A stretch of 64,000 bases of DNA from Lachnoclostridium sp. An169 (GTDB lineage: Bacteria > Bacillota > Clostridia > Lachnospirales > Lachnospiraceae). This document shows positions 54,082 to 62,871 of the stretch, piece after piece. The stretch lies in NCBI RefSeq assembly GCF_002160525.1, contig NZ_NFKT01000020.1:26394-90393 (forward strand), written 5' to 3'. The position numbers and the translations under genes are program-made. Within the stretch, counting starts at the first letter, position 1. Every line of letters begins with the position of its first letter. Under the pieces are notes generated by a model that was not told where the DNA came from, ran no database searches, and saw nothing but the letters and a program-made list of their open reading frames with translations.

Positions 54082-54152
54082 AGCAGATGACGGGAATCGA
54101 ACCCGCCTCGCCAGCTTGGGAAGCTGGAGTTCTACCGATGAACTACATCTGC
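54082..54152 (-). tRNA. tRNA-Gly, anticodon CCC
   Basis: A 71-nt cloverleaf reads cleanly on the minus strand: acceptor GCAGATG/CATCTGC, D-arm GTTC-ATCGGTA-GAAC, anticodon arm CCAGC-TTCCCAA-GCTGG (anticodon CCC), T-arm GCGGG-TTCGATT-CCCGT and discriminator T. CCA is not encoded. It decodes GGG. A terminator follows directly, so it is a single-gene unit or the end of one. Confidence 0.95.
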
Positions 54153-54238
54153 ATCGGAACGAGATTAATTATACCTCTGTTCCCTTGAAATTGCAAGAAC
54201 TTTTTACGCACTCCTGCCGTCTTTTTCAGTGTCTTTTC

Positions 54239-54907
54239 TCACTCGATCTGCCAGTCTATGGGCTCGATTCCATGCGCTTCCAGAAAAGCATTCGTCTTGC
54301 TGAACGGCCTGCTGCCGAAGAACCCGCGGAAAGCGGAGAGCGGGCTCGGATGGGGCGCTGTCAGAATCAGATGTTTCGGATTGTTCAGCATCGCTTTTTT
54401 CCGCTGCGCCGGCGCTCCCCACAGGATGAAAACGATGGGACGGTCCTGGCTGTTCAGCGCCATAATCGCCGCATCGGTAAACTCTTCCCAGCCGATCCCC
54501 CGGTGGGAGTTCGCCTGATGGGCCCGCACGGTCAGCACCGTGTTGAGCATGAGCACTCCCTGTTCCGCCCATTTTGTCAGGCAGCCGTGGTTCGGAATCG
54601 TACAGCCCAGATCGTCATGAAGCTCCTGATAGATGTTCACCAGAGACGGAGGGATCTCCACCCCCTTCTGCACGGAAAAGCACAGACCGTGTGCCTGCCC
54701 GTTGTTGTGGTAGGGATCCTGCCCCAGGATAACCACTTTCACATCTTTCAGGGGCGTCAGATGAAATGCATTGAAGATATCTGACGCGGGCGGAAAGATC
54801 AGCCTTGTCTTATATTCGTGGTTTACCGTCTCAAACAGTTTCTTATAATATGGTTTGGAAAATTCCCCTTTTAACGCTTCATACCAGTCGCCGTTTAATC
54901 CTGCCAT
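54239..54907 (-). CDS. ung: Uracil-DNA glycosylase
   Basis: A 222-residue family 1 UDG that excises uracil from DNA. It has the water-activating loop GQDPYHNNGQAHGL, the uracil-specific region FSVQKGVEIPPSL, and the Leu-loop HPSPLSAFRGF. Length is standard. The start follows AAGGAGACGG. It is read in the same direction as hisF, 55 bp downstream of it. Confidence 0.97.
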   Translation of the reverse strand: MAGLNGDWYEALKGEFSKPYYKKLFETVNHEYKTRLIFPPASDIFNAFHLTPLKDVKVVILGQDPYHNNGQAHGLCFSVQKGVEIPPSLVNIYQELHDDLGCTIPNHGCLTKWAEQGVLMLNTVLTVRAHQANSHRGIGWEEFTDAAIMALNSQDRPIVFILWGAPAQRKKAMLNNPKHLILTAPHPSPLSAFRGFFGSRPFSKTNAFLEAHGIEPIDWQIE

Positions 54908-54962
54908 ATCCGTCTCCTTATCGTCCGTAATATTTTCTGATTTTCCGCCGGTTTTACAGCTT

Positions 54963-55724
54963 TCACAGTCTCACCGGCACACCTTCCTGCCGGAGATACT
55001 CCTTCACTTCCCGGATCTCAAGCTCCTTATAGTGGAAGAGGGAAGCCGCAAGCGCCGCGTCCGCCCCGCCCACAGTCAGTGCTTCTTTGAAGTGTTCCTT
55101 TGTCCCCGCGCCGCCGGAAGCGATCACCGGAATGGACACACTGTCGGCAACAGCACGGGTCAGTTCCAGGTCGTACCCCGCTTTTGTGCCGTCGCAGTCC
55201 ATACTTGTGAGAAGGATCTCCCCGGCTCCCAGGGATTCTGCTTTCTTCGCCCACTCTACCGCATCGATACCAACATCGATCCTGCCGCCGTTTTTATAAA
55301 TATTCCATCCGCTGCCGTCTGCCCGGCGTTTTGCGTCAATCGCCACCACCACGCACTGGCTTCCGAACTTGTCCGCCGCATCACGGATGAGGGAAGGGGT
55401 ATTGATGGCGGACGAATTGATGGAAACCTTATCCGCACCCTCCCGGAGTATGGCGCGGAAATCATCCACCGTGCGGATTCCGCCGCCGACGGTAAACGGG
55501 ATAAACACGCACTCCGCCACTTTCCGCACCATATCGACCACGGTTGCACGGGCATCGGAAGATGCCGTGATATCAAGAAACACCAGTTCATCCGCACCCG
55601 CTTTATCATAGGCTTTTGCGATCTCTACCGGATCTCCGGCATCTTTGAGATCCACAAAATTTACGCCTTTAACAACTCTGCCTGCATTTACGTCCAGGCA
55701 GGGAATAATCCTCTTTGTGAACAT
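54963..55724 (-). CDS. hisF: Imidazole glycerol phosphate synthase cyclase subunit HisF
   Basis: A 253-residue TIM barrel that makes IGP and AICAR from PRFAR using ammonia from HisH. Catalytic Asp in [13 protein letters not shown] and in VVVAIDAKR, phosphate-binding loops [11 protein letters not shown] and [11 protein letters not shown] prefer the ATG at 55724 ([11 protein letters not shown]), 6 nt after AGGAGG, over the ATG at 55730. It follows hisH by about 50 bp; the remaining his genes are not in this window. Confidence 0.97.
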   Translation of the reverse strand: MFTKRIIPCLDVNAGRVVKGVNFVDLKDAGDPVEIAKAYDKAGADELVFLDITASSDARATVVDMVRKVAECVFIPFTVGGGIRTVDDFRAILREGADKVSINSSAINTPSLIRDAADKFGSQCVVVAIDAKRRADGSGWNIYKNGGRIDVGIDAVEWAKKAESLGAGEILLTSMDCDGTKAGYDLELTRAVADSVSIPVIASGGAGTKEHFKEALTVGGADAALAASLFHYKELEIREVKEYLRQEGVPVRL

Positions 55725-55777
55725 ATCCATTCCTCCTGTTTCCCGCTGTCCGTCCTTTTCCGGAACAGCATCTCACA

Positions 55778-56383
55778 TTACAGCTCCACGAAATTTCTGA
55801 GAATACGCAGTCCTGCCCCGCTGCTCTTCTCCGGGTGGAACTGGCATGCGAATATATTGTCTTTCTCAACAGATGCATGGATATGCGTGCCGTATTCCGT
55901 GGACGCCTTCACGATCGTTTCGTCTGCAGCCTTCAGATAATAGGAGTGGACAAAATAGACATACTCCCCTTCCTCAATTCCCCGAAAGAGCCGCCCGTTA
56001 TTTTCAAGGTGAAGAGAATTCCACCCCATATGGGGGATCTTCAGCCCCGGCTGATCCGGGATCTTAAGAATCTCACCTTTCAGGATTCCAAGCCCCTCCA
56101 CACCGGGCGCCTCATCGCTTCTCTCAAAGAGAAGCTGAAGCCCCAGGCAGATTCCCAGGAAAGGCGTGCCTTTGTCCGCCACCTGGCGTATGGTTTCGTC
56201 AAGCCCGGTCCTCTTCAGATTCGCCATGGCATCGCCAAAGGCCCCCACGCCGGGGAGCACGACTTTGTCTGCCTGCAGGATCTCCTCCGCCCTGCCGGTA
56301 ATGACAACCTCCTGACCGAGCAGAAGGAGCGCCTTCTCCACACTTTTGATATTTCCTGCATCATAATCGATCACTGCTATCAT
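55778..56383 (-). CDS. hisH: Imidazole glycerol phosphate synthase glutamine amidotransferase subunit HisH
   Basis: A 201-residue class I glutaminase that supplies ammonia to HisF. Nucleophile Cys in GICLGLQLLFER and the His/Glu pair in FACQFHPEKSS are present, with the opening IAVIDYDAGNIKSVEKAL and PGVGAFGDAM. Length is normal. It lies directly upstream of hisF in the same direction. Confidence 0.97.
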   Translation of the reverse strand: MIAVIDYDAGNIKSVEKALLLLGQEVVITGRAEEILQADKVVLPGVGAFGDAMANLKRTGLDETIRQVADKGTPFLGICLGLQLLFERSDEAPGVEGLGILKGEILKIPDQPGLKIPHMGWNSLHLENNGRLFRGIEEGEYVYFVHSYYLKAADETIVKASTEYGTHIHASVEKDNIFACQFHPEKSSGAGLRILRNFVEL

Positions 56384-56424
56384 GCTATCATCCTCTCACA
56401 GCCATGTTTTATCTTTTTTATTTT

Positions 56425-57852
56425 TTATCTTTTTTTACCTTTTCCGTTCTTTTTCCCGCCCACTCCGGTCTCAATTACCGGTATCGGTGTGTCATCCACA
56501 GCGTCAAGGTTGTTCACGTATTTCTTTGTCTCCTTCACAATCACCGGAGACAGAAGCAGCACGGCGATCAGGTTCGGAATCGCCATCAGCGCATTCAGGA
56601 TATCCGCGATCAGCCATACAAGATCAAGGGCAATCACCGGCGCGATCAAAGCTACTATTATGTAAAGAACACGGTACGGGATCAGCCCGATCTTTCCGGA
56701 GAAGTATTCCACGCACCGCTCTCCGTAATACGCCCATCCGAGAATCGTGGAGTAGGCAAAGGTAATGATGCCGACCACAAGAATGAATGGTCCGATATAC
56801 GGAATCTGGGAAAATGCCATCGTCGTCAGCTGTCCGCCGTCCACAATACCGCCGGAAGCAAGTTCCGGTGTCTTCATCATGGTGGAAACAAGCACCAGTC
56901 CGGTCATCAGACACACTACAACGGTATCCCAGAATGTTCCTGTGGAGGACACAAGCGCCTGTCTCACCGGATTTTTCGTTCTCGCCGCCGCTGCCGCGAT
57001 AGGCGCGGAACCCATACCGGATTCATTGGAAAAGAGACCTCTTGCGACACCGTACTGGATGGCATAGCGCAGACCGCCGCCCACAAGACCTCCGACAACC
57101 GCTCCCTGATCCGCAAATGCCAGCCTGCAGATCGTAGTGATCGCCGGAATCACGAAATCATGGTTGATCCCCAGAATAACAAGGCAGCCGATCACATAGA
57201 ACAGCGCCATAAACGGGACCAGTTTCTCACACACACTTGCAATGCTTCTGATTCCCCCGAAAATGACAAACGCCGTGAGCACAGCGATGATAATGCCTAC
57301 AGCTACCGGAGGGACTCCAAGGTTGCTGCTGCAGACCTCGGCAATCGCGTTCACCTGCGTCGCGCAGCCGATTCCGAAAGAAGCGAATCCGGCAAACACC
57401 GCAAAGATCATGCCGAGCCATTTCATGTGAAGTCCGCGGTCCAGAGCATACATGGCACCGCCCTGCATACGTCCGTCCGGAGTCTTCACCCGGTATTTGA
57501 CTGCGATCAGCGACTCCGCATACTTCGTGGCAATCCCGAATACGCCCGTAAGCCAGCACCACAGCACCGCTCCCGGTCCTCCCAGGGCGATCGCCGTTCC
57601 CACACCGATAATATTACCGGTTCCGATCGTAGACGCCAGAGCCGTGGCAAGCGCTCCGAACTGGCTGACCTCACCGTCTGCACTCTCCTCTTTCGACACA
57701 GACAGCGGGATCCCTTTTGTAATCGTCTTTCTCTGGATAAATCCTGTCCGTATTGTCAGGAACACATGCGTTCCCAGCAGAAGCAGAATCATGCCCCAGC
57801 CCCAGACGACATCATCTACAGACTGCACAAAATCATAGATCTTCTCATACAT
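56425..57852 (-). CDS. Alanine/glycine:cation symporter (AGCS family)
   Basis: A 475-residue sodium/amino-acid symporter with about 11 transmembrane helices. AGCS signatures include GEVSQFGALATALASTIGTG followed by NIIGVGTAIALGGPGAVLWCW, and SNESGMGSAPIAAAAARTKNP. It imports alanine or glycine with Na+ or H+. The start follows GGAGGAATAAAGCCG. It runs toward hisH with a 41-bp gap. Confidence 0.94.
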   Translation of the reverse strand: MYEKIYDFVQSVDDVVWGWGMILLLLGTHVFLTIRTGFIQRKTITKGIPLSVSKEESADGEVSQFGALATALASTIGTGNIIGVGTAIALGGPGAVLWCWLTGVFGIATKYAESLIAVKYRVKTPDGRMQGGAMYALDRGLHMKWLGMIFAVFAGFASFGIGCATQVNAIAEVCSSNLGVPPVAVGIIIAVLTAFVIFGGIRSIASVCEKLVPFMALFYVIGCLVILGINHDFVIPAITTICRLAFADQGAVVGGLVGGGLRYAIQYGVARGLFSNESGMGSAPIAAAAARTKNPVRQALVSSTGTFWDTVVVCLMTGLVLVSTMMKTPELASGGIVDGGQLTTMAFSQIPYIGPFILVVGIITFAYSTILGWAYYGERCVEYFSGKIGLIPYRVLYIIVALIAPVIALDLVWLIADILNALMAIPNLIAVLLLSPVIVKETKKYVNNLDAVDDTPIPVIETGVGGKKNGKGKKR

Positions 57853-57906
57853 CGGCTTTATTCCTCCTGTTCTCTCATCCGATCATTGACTGCCAATAAC
57901 AGATAA

Positions 57907-57949
57907 GGCATACGGAATACCACTGGTCTCAGCCGGCATGCCGTATGCC
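57907..57949 (-). other. Stem-loop in the leader region of the symporter gene
   Basis: A 9-bp perfect inverted repeat (GGCATACGG / CCGTATGCC) encloses a structured loop, about 55 bp before the symporter start. Adjacent are three spaced TTGAC repeats on the minus strand (57955-57973). Not a terminator (no T-run) and no known riboswitch class was recognised. Confidence 0.45.
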
Positions 57950-58020
57950 CGTTATGTCAAATGTCAACGTCAATATTTTACATCATTTTTCCTGTATTGT
58001 AAAGGAAATGTTTTTACAAA

Positions 58021-59580
58021 TTACTGCGTTGATACGTTTTCAATGCGCTGTGATAAAGTATCCTCCGTTCCGCCGTCTGTCTCCGTTCCGTCCCCCGGTC
58101 CGTCATACTCCTCCTCTGCCCTGGCGTCCAGCTCGAACCAGAACCCCACGCCGTTGTCGAAGTTATTCACCCCGTATTTCTGATGGAAGGACTCCATAAT
58201 CGCCTTGACGATGGAAAGCCCGATTCCGTTTCCGCCGTATTCTCTTGTATGCGCCTTGTCAACTTTATAGAACTTATCCCACAGCTTCGGCACATCTTCC
58301 TCCGGTATCGGTTTGCCGCTGTTGAATACCGTCACGCGGGCTTTTCCATCTGTCCGGATGATTCTCACTTCGATCCGCTTCTCGTTTTCCACATGGTGGA
58401 TGGCATTGGTGAGATAGTTGCGGACCACCTGTTCCGTCTTAAACTCATCCGCCCACACATAGATCGGACCGTCTACGACAAAGTCCACTGCCGCTCCCGC
58501 CTGCTGGATGAGTATCTCGCAGCTTGAGATGACTCCCTGCACAAGCCCGGTGATGTCGAACCGCTCAAACTGCACCTCGTCGGAACCGAACTCCAACTGG
58601 TTGAGGGTAAGCAGATTCTTCACCATCATGTTCATCTTGGACGCCTCATCCATAATAACGTCGCAGTAGAATTCCCGGCTCTCCGGATCGTCGTTAACCC
58701 CTTCTTTCAGACCTTCCGCATATCCCTGGATCAGTGCGATAGGCGTCTTGAGCTCATGGGAGACATTTCCCAGGAACTCATTTCTCATATCCTCGATCTT
58801 CTCCTTCTGTTCCAGGTCCTTCTGCAGCTGGTTGTTGGCACTTTTCAGCTCTGATATGGTCTGCTCAAGCTGCCGTGACATGCGATTGAAATTTTCCCCC
58901 AGGATGCCGATCTCATCGTTGCCGCCGCTTGTATATTTGGCATCAAAATTCAGGTTCGCCATATTTTCCGAGAGCTGCGCCAGCTCCAGAAGCGGCTTTG
59001 TAATCTTTCTGGAGAAAAGCCAGATAAGCACCGCACCCAGCACAACTCCGATGACGCCCAGATATATCAGGAACTGGTTGGCAAGAGCCGCACTCTCCCG
59101 GATACTCGCAAGAGGACTCCTCATGGTAAAGAAGGAGCCGTCATCGAAAAAGCCGGACATTTCCAGATAATCCGTGTTATTCTGGGGATCTGTGATCTTG
59201 CCGAGACGGTATCCGTTGTCATAGTTGTTCGTGACAGCGAAGAAATTCCTCACCATCTGGAAATACAGAAAGCTCCGCTCCTCATTTTCCGTGATAAATG
59301 TAACCTGGATATTCCCGCTGCTGTCCACGTTCATCGCACACAGGTCGATATTGCCCCGCTCTGTCTGTCTGCGGATCTGGTTCTGCATATCCGTGCTGTC
59401 AAAACTGTCATTCGCCAGCATCCGGTTGATCCGGTCGTAAGTGCTGATCAGTTCCTTCTCTTTGTGGGAAACATAATAGTCCTCCAGAAAATTGGAGTTG
59501 GCAACAAAAAGAGAACCAAGGATAAAGACAAGTACGCCGACAAAAATGACCGTCATCTGCCTTCGGATTGAATACTTCAT
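58021..59580 (-). CDS. Sensor histidine kinase
   Basis: A 519-residue membrane kinase: TM1 near residues 9-27 (VIFVGVLVFILGSLFVANS), an extracellular sensor of about 140 residues, TM2 (FLIYLGVIGVVLGAVLIWLF), a HAMP linker, the phosphoacceptor His in LGNVSHELKTPIALIQGY, N-box NYLTNAIHHV and G-box YGGNGIGLSIVKAI. The C-terminal 40 residues are acidic and Gly/Thr-rich. Its ATG touches the stop codon of the response regulator gene (TAAATG), so the pair is coupled. The signal is unknown. Confidence 0.94.
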   Translation of the reverse strand: MKYSIRRQMTVIFVGVLVFILGSLFVANSNFLEDYYVSHKEKELISTYDRINRMLANDSFDSTDMQNQIRRQTERGNIDLCAMNVDSSGNIQVTFITENEERSFLYFQMVRNFFAVTNNYDNGYRLGKITDPQNNTDYLEMSGFFDDGSFFTMRSPLASIRESAALANQFLIYLGVIGVVLGAVLIWLFSRKITKPLLELAQLSENMANLNFDAKYTSGGNDEIGILGENFNRMSRQLEQTISELKSANNQLQKDLEQKEKIEDMRNEFLGNVSHELKTPIALIQGYAEGLKEGVNDDPESREFYCDVIMDEASKMNMMVKNLLTLNQLEFGSDEVQFERFDITGLVQGVISSCEILIQQAGAAVDFVVDGPIYVWADEFKTEQVVRNYLTNAIHHVENEKRIEVRIIRTDGKARVTVFNSGKPIPEEDVPKLWDKFYKVDKAHTREYGGNGIGLSIVKAIMESFHQKYGVNNFDNGVGFWFELDARAEEEYDGPGDGTETDGGTEDTLSQRIENVSTQ

Positions 59581-60258
59581 TTAGTCCACCTCGAATTTGT
59601 AGCCCATCCCCCAGATGGTCTTGATATATTCCCCTTTATCTCCCAGTTTGCTTCTGAGCTTTTTCACATGGGTATCGATCGTTCTGGCGTCCCCGAAGTA
59701 ATCATAGTTCCACACATTATTCAGAATCTTTTCCCTGGACAGGGCAATCCCCTGATTCTCCACAAAATAGGCCAGAAGCTCAAATTCCTTGTAACTGAGT
59801 TCTACCGGCTTCCCGTCAATCTTCACGATGTGGGCCGCCTTGTCGATCACAATGCCGCCCGCCTCCAGCGTATCGCCCCCTGCGCTTCCCATGGTCCTTC
59901 TCAGGATCGCGTTGACCCTTGCCACAAGAATCTTCGGGCTGAACGGCTTGGAAATATACTCATCCACGCCCAGTTCAAACCCCTGCAGCTCGTCCCGCTC
60001 CTCTGCGCGCGCGGTAAGCATGATAATCGGAATTTTCGAGGACTCCCGGATCTCCCGGCACACCTGCCATCCGTCCATCTTCGGCATCATCACATCCAGA
60101 ATGACCAGCGACAGGTCCTTTTCCTCATAGAAAATATCCATCGCCTCCATCCCGTCTCCGGCCTCCAGCACCGTGTAGCCCTCCCGCACAAGGAAGTCCT
60201 TCACAAGCTTGCGCATCCTGCTCTCATCATCGACAACAAGTATCTTTGCTTTTTCCAT
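59581..60258 (-). CDS. OmpR-family response regulator
   Basis: A 225-residue regulator: receiver with acidic pocket VVDDES, phosphoacceptor Asp55 in VILDVMMPKMDGW, LTARAEERDE and SKPFSPKIL, then a winged-helix DNA-binding domain (ELSYKEFELLAYFVENQG, ARTIDTHVKKLRSKLGD, IWGMGYKFE). It is transcribed from its own promoter (60291-60319), back to back with mntP. Confidence 0.96.
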   Translation of the reverse strand: MEKAKILVVDDESRMRKLVKDFLVREGYTVLEAGDGMEAMDIFYEEKDLSLVILDVMMPKMDGWQVCREIRESSKIPIIMLTARAEERDELQGFELGVDEYISKPFSPKILVARVNAILRRTMGSAGGDTLEAGGIVIDKAAHIVKIDGKPVELSYKEFELLAYFVENQGIALSREKILNNVWNYDYFGDARTIDTHVKKLRSKLGDKGEYIKTIWGMGYKFEVD

Positions 60259-60290
60259 AGTGTTCTTCTCCTCGCATCTTACTATCCAAT

Positions 60291-60319
60291 ATCCTAATAT
60301 TAGCAGGAAAGTATGTCAA
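60291..60319 (-). promoter_or_regulatory. Promoter of the two-component system
   Basis: Minus strand TTGACA (60314-60319), 17-bp spacer, TAGGAT (60291-60296). Confidence 0.7.
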
Positions 60320-60373
60320 TAATGTGTCCGCAGAGATGATTTTTCCCTTGCAAAACAGAGACGTTAATGATAA

Positions 60374-60379
60374 TATACT
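60374..60379 (+). promoter_or_regulatory. -10 element for mntP
   Basis: TATACT ends 8 bp before the riboswitch P1 helix, placing transcription start at its edge. TTGCAA at 60348-60353 is the best -35 but leaves a long 20-bp spacer. Confidence 0.5.
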
Positions 60380-60386
60380 ATCAGTT

Positions 60387-60476
60387 CATGAGGGAGTAGT
60401 TGGCGTATGCTTATACGTGGTAAGTCAACATACTGACTTTCTGAAGTCTGGCTTATCTTAAATAGTGAGACTCATG
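60387..60476 (+). promoter_or_regulatory. yybP-ykoY (manganese) riboswitch aptamer upstream of mntP
   Basis: P1 is formed by CATGAG (60387-60392) and CTCATG (60471-60476). The conserved GGGAGTAG lies at the 5' side and GTGAGAC at the 3' side of the junction, as in the yybP-ykoY class, which binds Mn2+. The 3' strand of P1 shares CATG with the first terminator hairpin, so ligand-stabilised P1 should prevent termination and turn mntP on. Confidence 0.85.
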
Positions 60477-60503
60477 TACAGTGTCTTTGCTGTACATGTT
60501 TTT
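60473..60503 (+). terminator. Riboswitch-controlled terminator 1
   Basis: CATGTACAG (60473-60481) and CTGTACATG (60490-60498) form a perfect 9-bp stem followed by TTTTT. It overlaps the P1 3' strand and is mutually exclusive with the aptamer's closing helix. Confidence 0.82.
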
Positions 60504-60507
60504 ACCG

Positions 60508-60534
60508 GCAGGTGCGGCAGGGCACCTGCTTTTT
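60508..60534 (+). terminator. Second terminator-like hairpin before mntP
   Basis: GCAGGTGC (60508-60515) and GCACCTGC (60522-60529) followed by TTTTT, only 30 bp before the mntP start. Its relation to the riboswitch is unclear. Confidence 0.7.
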
Positions 60535-60564
60535 ATTTTATTTTTTACAAAGGAGAATTAAAAA

Positions 60565-61125
60565 ATGGGATTACTGGAACTTTTCATTCTTGCCGTGGGG
60601 CTCTCCATGGACGCCTTCGCGGTCTCTGTCTGTAAGGGGCTCGCCATGCCAAAGATTTCACTGAAAAAGGCCGGCATTGTAGGGCTGTGGTTCGGAGGTT
60701 TCCAGGCGCTGATGCCTGCCATCGGCTATCTGCTGGGCTATCAGTTCCGCGATAAGATCACCGCCATCGACCACTGGATCGCCTTCATCCTGCTCGGGAT
60801 CATCGGCGCAAACATGATCAAGGAAGCCTGTTCAAAAGACTGCGAGAAGGAGGACGATTCCCTGGATATCAAAACCATGTTCCTCCTGGCCGTGGCGACA
60901 AGCATTGACGCCCTCGCCGTAGGGATCACATTTGCATTCCTGGACGTCCACCTCTTCGCCGCCGTCTCCTTTATCGGCGTGACCACCTTCATCATATCCG
61001 CCATCGGAGTAAAGATCGGAAATGTATTCGGCACAAAATACAAATCCAGGGCTGAATTTGCCGGAGGGGTCATCCTGATCATCCTGGGCGTAAAGATTCT
61101 TGTCGAACACCTGGGCATCCTGTAA
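60565..61125 (+). CDS. mntP: Manganese efflux pump MntP
   Basis: A 186-residue, six-helix exporter. It has [20 protein letters not shown], containing the conserved Asp-Ala pair, [17 protein letters not shown], and the pseudo-repeat [20 protein letters not shown] with a second conserved Asp. It expels excess Mn2+. Preceded by a manganese riboswitch and AAAGGAG, which fits the function well. Confidence 0.96.
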   Translation: MGLLELFILAVGLSMDAFAVSVCKGLAMPKISLKKAGIVGLWFGGFQALMPAIGYLLGYQFRDKITAIDHWIAFILLGIIGANMIKEACSKDCEKEDDSLDIKTMFLLAVATSIDALAVGITFAFLDVHLFAAVSFIGVTTFIISAIGVKIGNVFGTKYKSRAEFAGGVILIILGVKILVEHLGIL

Positions 61126-61198
61126 GGCACGGAAATCCCCGGGAACATACGCTCATCCCGCAGGCCAGCGGCATCCTGCAGACGTTCATCACGCAGGC

Positions 61199-61232
61199 CA
61201 CGGCATCCCGCGGGTCACGGCATCCCACGGGT
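61199..61232. repeat. Tandem 17-bp repeat next to the MATE promoter
   Basis: CACGGCATCCCGCGGGT (61199-61215) and CACGGCATCCCACGGGT (61216-61232) differ at one base and end 3 bp before the -35 box. Similar partial copies lie further upstream. It could be a double operator or simply a duplicated segment. Confidence 0.6.
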
Positions 61233-61235
61233 CAG

Positions 61236-61264
61236 TTGACATGTCTCCCGGGCTGTGTTATGAT
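61236..61264 (+). promoter_or_regulatory. Promoter of the MATE gene
   Basis: TTGACA (61236-61241), 17-bp spacer, TATGAT (61259-61264); the leader is about 130 nt. Confidence 0.85.
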
Positions 61265-61302
61265 TACGTGAGGTTAAAGAATTTCATATTATTATTTCAA
61301 GT

Positions 61303-61349
61303 CATATGGTTTTCCTGTTTCAGAATTCAAACAGGCATATGGCTTTTTT
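61303..61349 (+). terminator. Attenuator-like hairpin in the MATE leader
   Basis: CATATG-GTTTT-CCTGTTT (61303-61320) pairs with AAACAGG-CATATG (61329-61341), followed by GC and six T residues. It lies inside the leader, between promoter and start codon, so it should terminate part of the transcripts. Confidence 0.7.
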
Positions 61350-61399
61350 ATATGCAAAATTATATGAATCATCAATAAATAAAAGGAGATCATCTGTCT

Positions 61400-62767
61400 A
61401 TGGAAAACAACACCGCACCCGAAAAGAAAAATACATTTATGCAGACAAAACCTGTATTCTCACTGCTTCTGTCCATGTCCTTCCCAATGATGCTGTCCAT
61501 GCTCATCCAGTCTCTCTACAACATCGTTGACAGCATCTACGTATCCTGGCTCGGAACCGGAGCGCTGACTGCCGTCTCTCTCGCCTATCCGCTCCAGAAC
61601 GCCATCGTATCTGTGGCTGTGGGCATCGGCGTAGGAATCAGCTCCGCCATCTCCATCCACTTAGGTTCCGGGAACCAGGAGAAGGCAGACCGGGCCGCCA
61701 CGCTGGGAATGGCACTGACCGTACTGCACTGCGTTCTCTTCATCCTGGCAGGCATCTTTATCACCGGACCTTTTCTCTCCCTGTTCACGGACAACCCGGA
61801 CGTCTACCGGGATGCCTGCGACTATACATACATTGTGCTCTGCTTTTCCTTCGGCTCTCTGCTGCAGATCTCCTTTGAAAAGATCTTCCAGGGAATCGGG
61901 GAAATGAAAATCACCATGTATTTCCTGGCGGCAGGATGTATTATCAACATTATCCTGGACCCGATCATGATCTTCGGGCTTCTGGGCTTCCCCGCACTCG
62001 GCGTCACCGGAGCTGCCATCGCCACTGTGCTCGGCCAGATCGGTTCCTTCCTGCTCTACGTCATCGCCTACCTGAGAAGACCGTATGCAGTGAAAATCCA
62101 TCCGAAGTACCTTGTATTCGACAGGAAGATTATCGCCCAGATCTACCGGGTGGGCATCCCCTCCAGCATCATGATGCTGCTGCCCTCCGTGCTGGTCAGC
62201 ATATTAAACCGCATCCTGGTAGCGTTCTCCGAAGTCTATGTAGCAGTCCTGGGCGTATATTTCAAGCTTCAGACATTCATCTATATGCCTGCAAACGGGA
62301 TCGTCCAGGGTATGCGCCCGATCATCGGATACAACTACGGCGCCGGCAAGGCAAAGCGGGTGAAAACCACAATCCGCTACAGTCTTGCCTGTGCGGCCGT
62401 ACTCATGCTTGCAGGCACATTGCTCGCCCTGCTGATCCCCGGACAGATCCTCTCCCTGTTTGACGCTGACGCCGAACTGATGGAAGCAGGCACGACTGCA
62501 CTGAGGATCATCAGCCTGGGCTTCCTGGTCTCCTCTATCGGCGTCATCTACTCCGGCACCTTTGAGGCGCTGGGGAGCGGCAGGAACTCACTGATCATCT
62601 CTCTTCTGCGCCAGTTTGTAATCACTATTCCGTTAAGCCTCATTCTGGCCAGACTGATCGGTCCTGCAGGAGTATGGATTTCCTTCCCCGCAGGAGAGCT
62701 CTGCGCCGCTGTTGCCGCATATTTTCTTCTGAGGCGGTATCAGAAGGGCGCCTTCGCACCGTTTTAG
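61400..62767 (+). CDS. MATE family efflux transporter
   Basis: A 455-residue, 12-helix cation/drug antiporter: LLSMSFPMMLSMLIQSLYNI then VDSIYVSWLGTGALTAVSL, and the second-half motif YMPANGIVQGMRPIIGYNYG. It exports organic cations or other toxic compounds using Na+ or H+. The start at 61400 follows AAAAGGAG. It is followed by a strong bidirectional terminator shared with the HPr-like gene. Confidence 0.94.
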   Translation: MENNTAPEKKNTFMQTKPVFSLLLSMSFPMMLSMLIQSLYNIVDSIYVSWLGTGALTAVSLAYPLQNAIVSVAVGIGVGISSAISIHLGSGNQEKADRAATLGMALTVLHCVLFILAGIFITGPFLSLFTDNPDVYRDACDYTYIVLCFSFGSLLQISFEKIFQGIGEMKITMYFLAAGCIINIILDPIMIFGLLGFPALGVTGAAIATVLGQIGSFLLYVIAYLRRPYAVKIHPKYLVFDRKIIAQIYRVGIPSSIMMLLPSVLVSILNRILVAFSEVYVAVLGVYFKLQTFIYMPANGIVQGMRPIIGYNYGAGKAKRVKTTIRYSLACAAVLMLAGTLLALLIPGQILSLFDADAELMEAGTTALRIISLGFLVSSIGVIYSGTFEALGSGRNSLIISLLRQFVITIPLSLILARLIGPAGVWISFPAGELCAAVAAYFLLRRYQKGAFAPF

Positions 62768-62783
62768 GCGGCCATTGAAAGTC

Positions 62784-62857
62784 AAAAAAACTGCGGACAT
62801 AACGCGCCACGCTGGAAACGGCATATCTTTCCGCGCGGTTTATGTCCGCAGTTTTTT
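62784..62857. terminator. Bidirectional terminator between MATE and HPr-like genes
   Basis: AAAAAACTGCGGACATAA and TTATGTCCGCAGTTTTTT form an extended stem with a T-run on each strand, between convergent genes. Confidence 0.9.
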
Positions 62858-62871
62858 CGTTTTTACATGAT

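Noticed and set aside
54082..54152. tRNA-Gly as attachment site of an integrated element
   Set aside because: No integrase gene, no repeated tRNA 3' fragment and no phage or conjugation genes are visible on either side.
56404..57906. A 500-codon plus-strand open frame
   Set aside because: It is antisense to the AGCS symporter, whose conserved motifs settle the coding strand.
57907..57949. TPP or glycine riboswitch ahead of the symporter
   Set aside because: A CTGAGA-like string is present, but the other conserved elements and helix arrangement of either class are missing.
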